Shown piece after piece: positions 6,567 to 7,368 of a DNA stretch of 7,368 nt (position 1 is its first letter; each line of letters begins with the position of its first letter). The notes below the pieces were generated by a model. That model saw only the letters and a list, made by a program, of their open reading frames with translations, had not been told where the DNA came from and did no database searches. Origin of the DNA: an uncultured Prochlorococcus sp. Its GTDB lineage: Bacteria; Cyanobacteriota; Cyanobacteriia; PCC-6307; Cyanobiaceae. The position numbers and the translations under genes are program-made. Location: positions 1 through 7,368 of the forward strand of contig CACGGY010000049.1 in the NCBI GenBank assembly GCA_902572675.1, written 5' to 3'.

Positions 6567-7265
6567 ATGAAATTCAGAAAAACTATCGAAGTCAAAAATA
6601 TATTTAATAAAATTTCCTATAAATATGATTTTTTAAATAATCTATTGAGTTTTGGACTGCACAAATATTGGAAAAGGAAATTAGTCAATTTATTGGAACC
6701 TTTAAATGGTGAAGATTGGGCTGATTTATGCTGTGGAACTGGTGATTTAGCATTCTTAATTTCTGATAGAGTGAGTCCAAGGGGATCAATTACTGGGATT
6801 GACAGTGCAAAAGATATACTAAATATTGCAAAGAGAAAATCAGAGATTAAAAAAAATAAATTTATTAGGTGGGAAATTAAAGATGTTTTAGAAATTAATG
6901 ATTATTCAAAAAATTTTGATGGGATTTGCATGTCCTATGGACTAAGAAACTTGAATAATGTTGAACAAGGAATAAAAAAAGTCTTCTATCTTTTGAAAGA
7001 TAAAGGAAGGGCAGGATTTCTGGATTTTAATCACTCAACCAAAAATTCTTTATCTAATATTTTTCAGAAATTATATTTGAGACTTATTGTCGTGAATATT
7101 GCGCGGTTTTTTAATTTAAGCCCAGAGTACGCATATATTGAAAAAAGCATAAGAAACTTTCCAAAGAAAAATGAGCTTATAAAAATTGCTAAGGAAGTTG
7201 GATTTAAAAAAGCTGAATATAGAACTATTTTGGGGGGGGCAAATGGGAATACTAATTTTAGTTAA
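6567..7265 (+). CDS. menG: Demethylnaphthoquinone C-methyltransferase MenG/UbiE, C-terminus frameshifted
   Basis: SAM-dependent class I methyltransferase that converts 2-phytyl-1,4-naphthoquinone to phylloquinone, the electron carrier of photosystem I. From the ATG at 6567: FNKISYKYDFLNNLLSFGLHKYWKR, SAM motif DLCCGTGDLAF (53-63), GIDSAKDIL (77-85), MSYGLRNL (122-129) and YAYIEKSIRNFP (188-199). These are the UbiE/MenG signatures in order. I prefer 6567 because it puts the first conserved Phe at residue 12, as in Synechocystis MenG as I recall it. An in-frame ATG at 6519 would add 16 unconserved residues and overlap hisF by 8 nt. Oddity: after TILGG the frame ends in ANGNTNFS, whereas one base fewer in the G run gives GGQMGILILVK and a stop at 7267-7269, the expected family ending. 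As read, the last beta strand is lost. Confidence 0.9.
   Translation: MKFRKTIEVKNIFNKISYKYDFLNNLLSFGLHKYWKRKLVNLLEPLNGEDWADLCCGTGDLAFLISDRVSPRGSITGIDSAKDILNIAKRKSEIKKNKFIRWEIKDVLEINDYSKNFDGICMSYGLRNLNNVEQGIKKVFYLLKDKGRAGFLDFNHSTKNSLSNIFQKLYLRLIVVNIARFFNLSPEYAYIEKSIRNFPKKNELIKIAKEVGFKKAEYRTILGGANGNTNFS
7232..7239 (+). repeat. G8 homopolymer at the menG frameshift
   Basis: Eight consecutive G within a region of about 30% GC, inside the codons for LGG near the menG C-terminus. With eight G the frame ends at 7265 as ANGNTNFS. With seven G it continues as QMGILILVK, ending at 7269. The tract is therefore the exact site where the conserved frame is lost, and a classic spot for slippage or a homopolymer length error. 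Confidence 0.9.
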
Positions 7266-7274
7266 ATAAAAAAT

Positions 7275-7368
7275 TTAGTTATTTATTTTTCTCCAACAAA
7301 AAGAACACTTTCCCCATCTTTTAATTTCGCCCTCAGGAGTTGGAGAATTACAGAGAGTACAAATGAAC
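7275..7368 (-). CDS. Small zinc-ribbon protein, C-terminal fragment
   Basis: The minus strand is open from the right edge to TAA at 7277-7275, giving 30 residues that include FICTLCNSPTPEGEIKRW and end GKCSFCWRKINN. Two CxxC pairs (CTLC and CSFC) 15 residues apart make a treble-clef or zinc-ribbon style metal site, probably one zinc bound by four cysteines. The start lies beyond the window, so total length is unknown, and no function can be assigned from the fragment. It faces menG: the two stops are 9 nt apart, or 5 nt if menG is read with seven G, and the transcripts should overlap. The spacing of the cysteines and the Pro/Gly/Glu turn between them make a chance open frame unlikely. Confidence 0.7.
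   Translation of the reverse strand, partial: FICTLCNSPTPEGEIKRWGKCSFCWRKINN

Noticed and set aside
7264..7288. AAATAAA / TTTATTT inverted repeat as a bidirectional terminator between menG and the zinc-ribbon gene
   Set aside because: The stem is seven A-T pairs with an 11-nt loop, too weak to call and expected by chance at this composition.
1..7368. CRISPR array, insertion sequence, tRNA, defence cluster or prophage genes
   Set aside because: No spaced direct repeats, transposase motifs, terminal inverted repeats or cloverleaf were seen. All sizeable frames are accounted for by housekeeping genes.

Overview
The window is about 30% GC by eye and densely packed. It carries a chlorophyll synthase and a phylloquinone-type MenG methyltransferase, and several genes start with TTG or GTG. 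The AT-rich codon use, short spacers and cyanobacterial gene set point to a high-light-adapted Prochlorococcus. That assignment rests on gene content and composition, not on a database match. I see no mobile element, CRISPR array, RNA gene or defence system. It reads as a core-genome segment with two molecular oddities.

Layout, left to right. (1) 1-919, plus: the C-terminal 305 residues of a photolyase of the bacterial (6-4)/FeS-BCP family, cut by the left edge, with three of the four expected iron-sulfur cysteines missing. (2) 920-1418: a gap holding two small genes, a 59-residue cyanobacterial-type protein (TTG start) and a 47-residue single-pass membrane protein. (3) 1419-2735, plus: rsmB, the 16S rRNA m5C967 methyltransferase. 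(4) 2745-5696, minus: a compact unit of three genes, DUF2862 protein, then chlG, then a class A penicillin-binding protein. Its genes are separated by 8 nt or overlap by 8 nt, and a good promoter candidate lies just upstream. (5) 5756-7265, plus: hisF followed by menG, reading away from unit 4 across a 59-bp divergent spacer. (6) 7275-7368, minus: the C-terminus of a small zinc-ribbon protein cut by the right edge.

How the genes fit together: chlG (chlorophyll a tail attachment) and menG (last step of phylloquinone synthesis) both supply photosystem I cofactors and flank the divergent spacer. hisF supplies histidine and AICAR, the PBP builds peptidoglycan, RsmB modifies ribosomes and the photolyase repairs UV damage. 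These look like neighbours sharing transcripts, not one pathway.

The two points most worth a second look are the run of eight G near the end of menG, which shifts the frame and replaces the conserved C-terminus, and the photolyase that has lost the CxxC and another cluster ligand.
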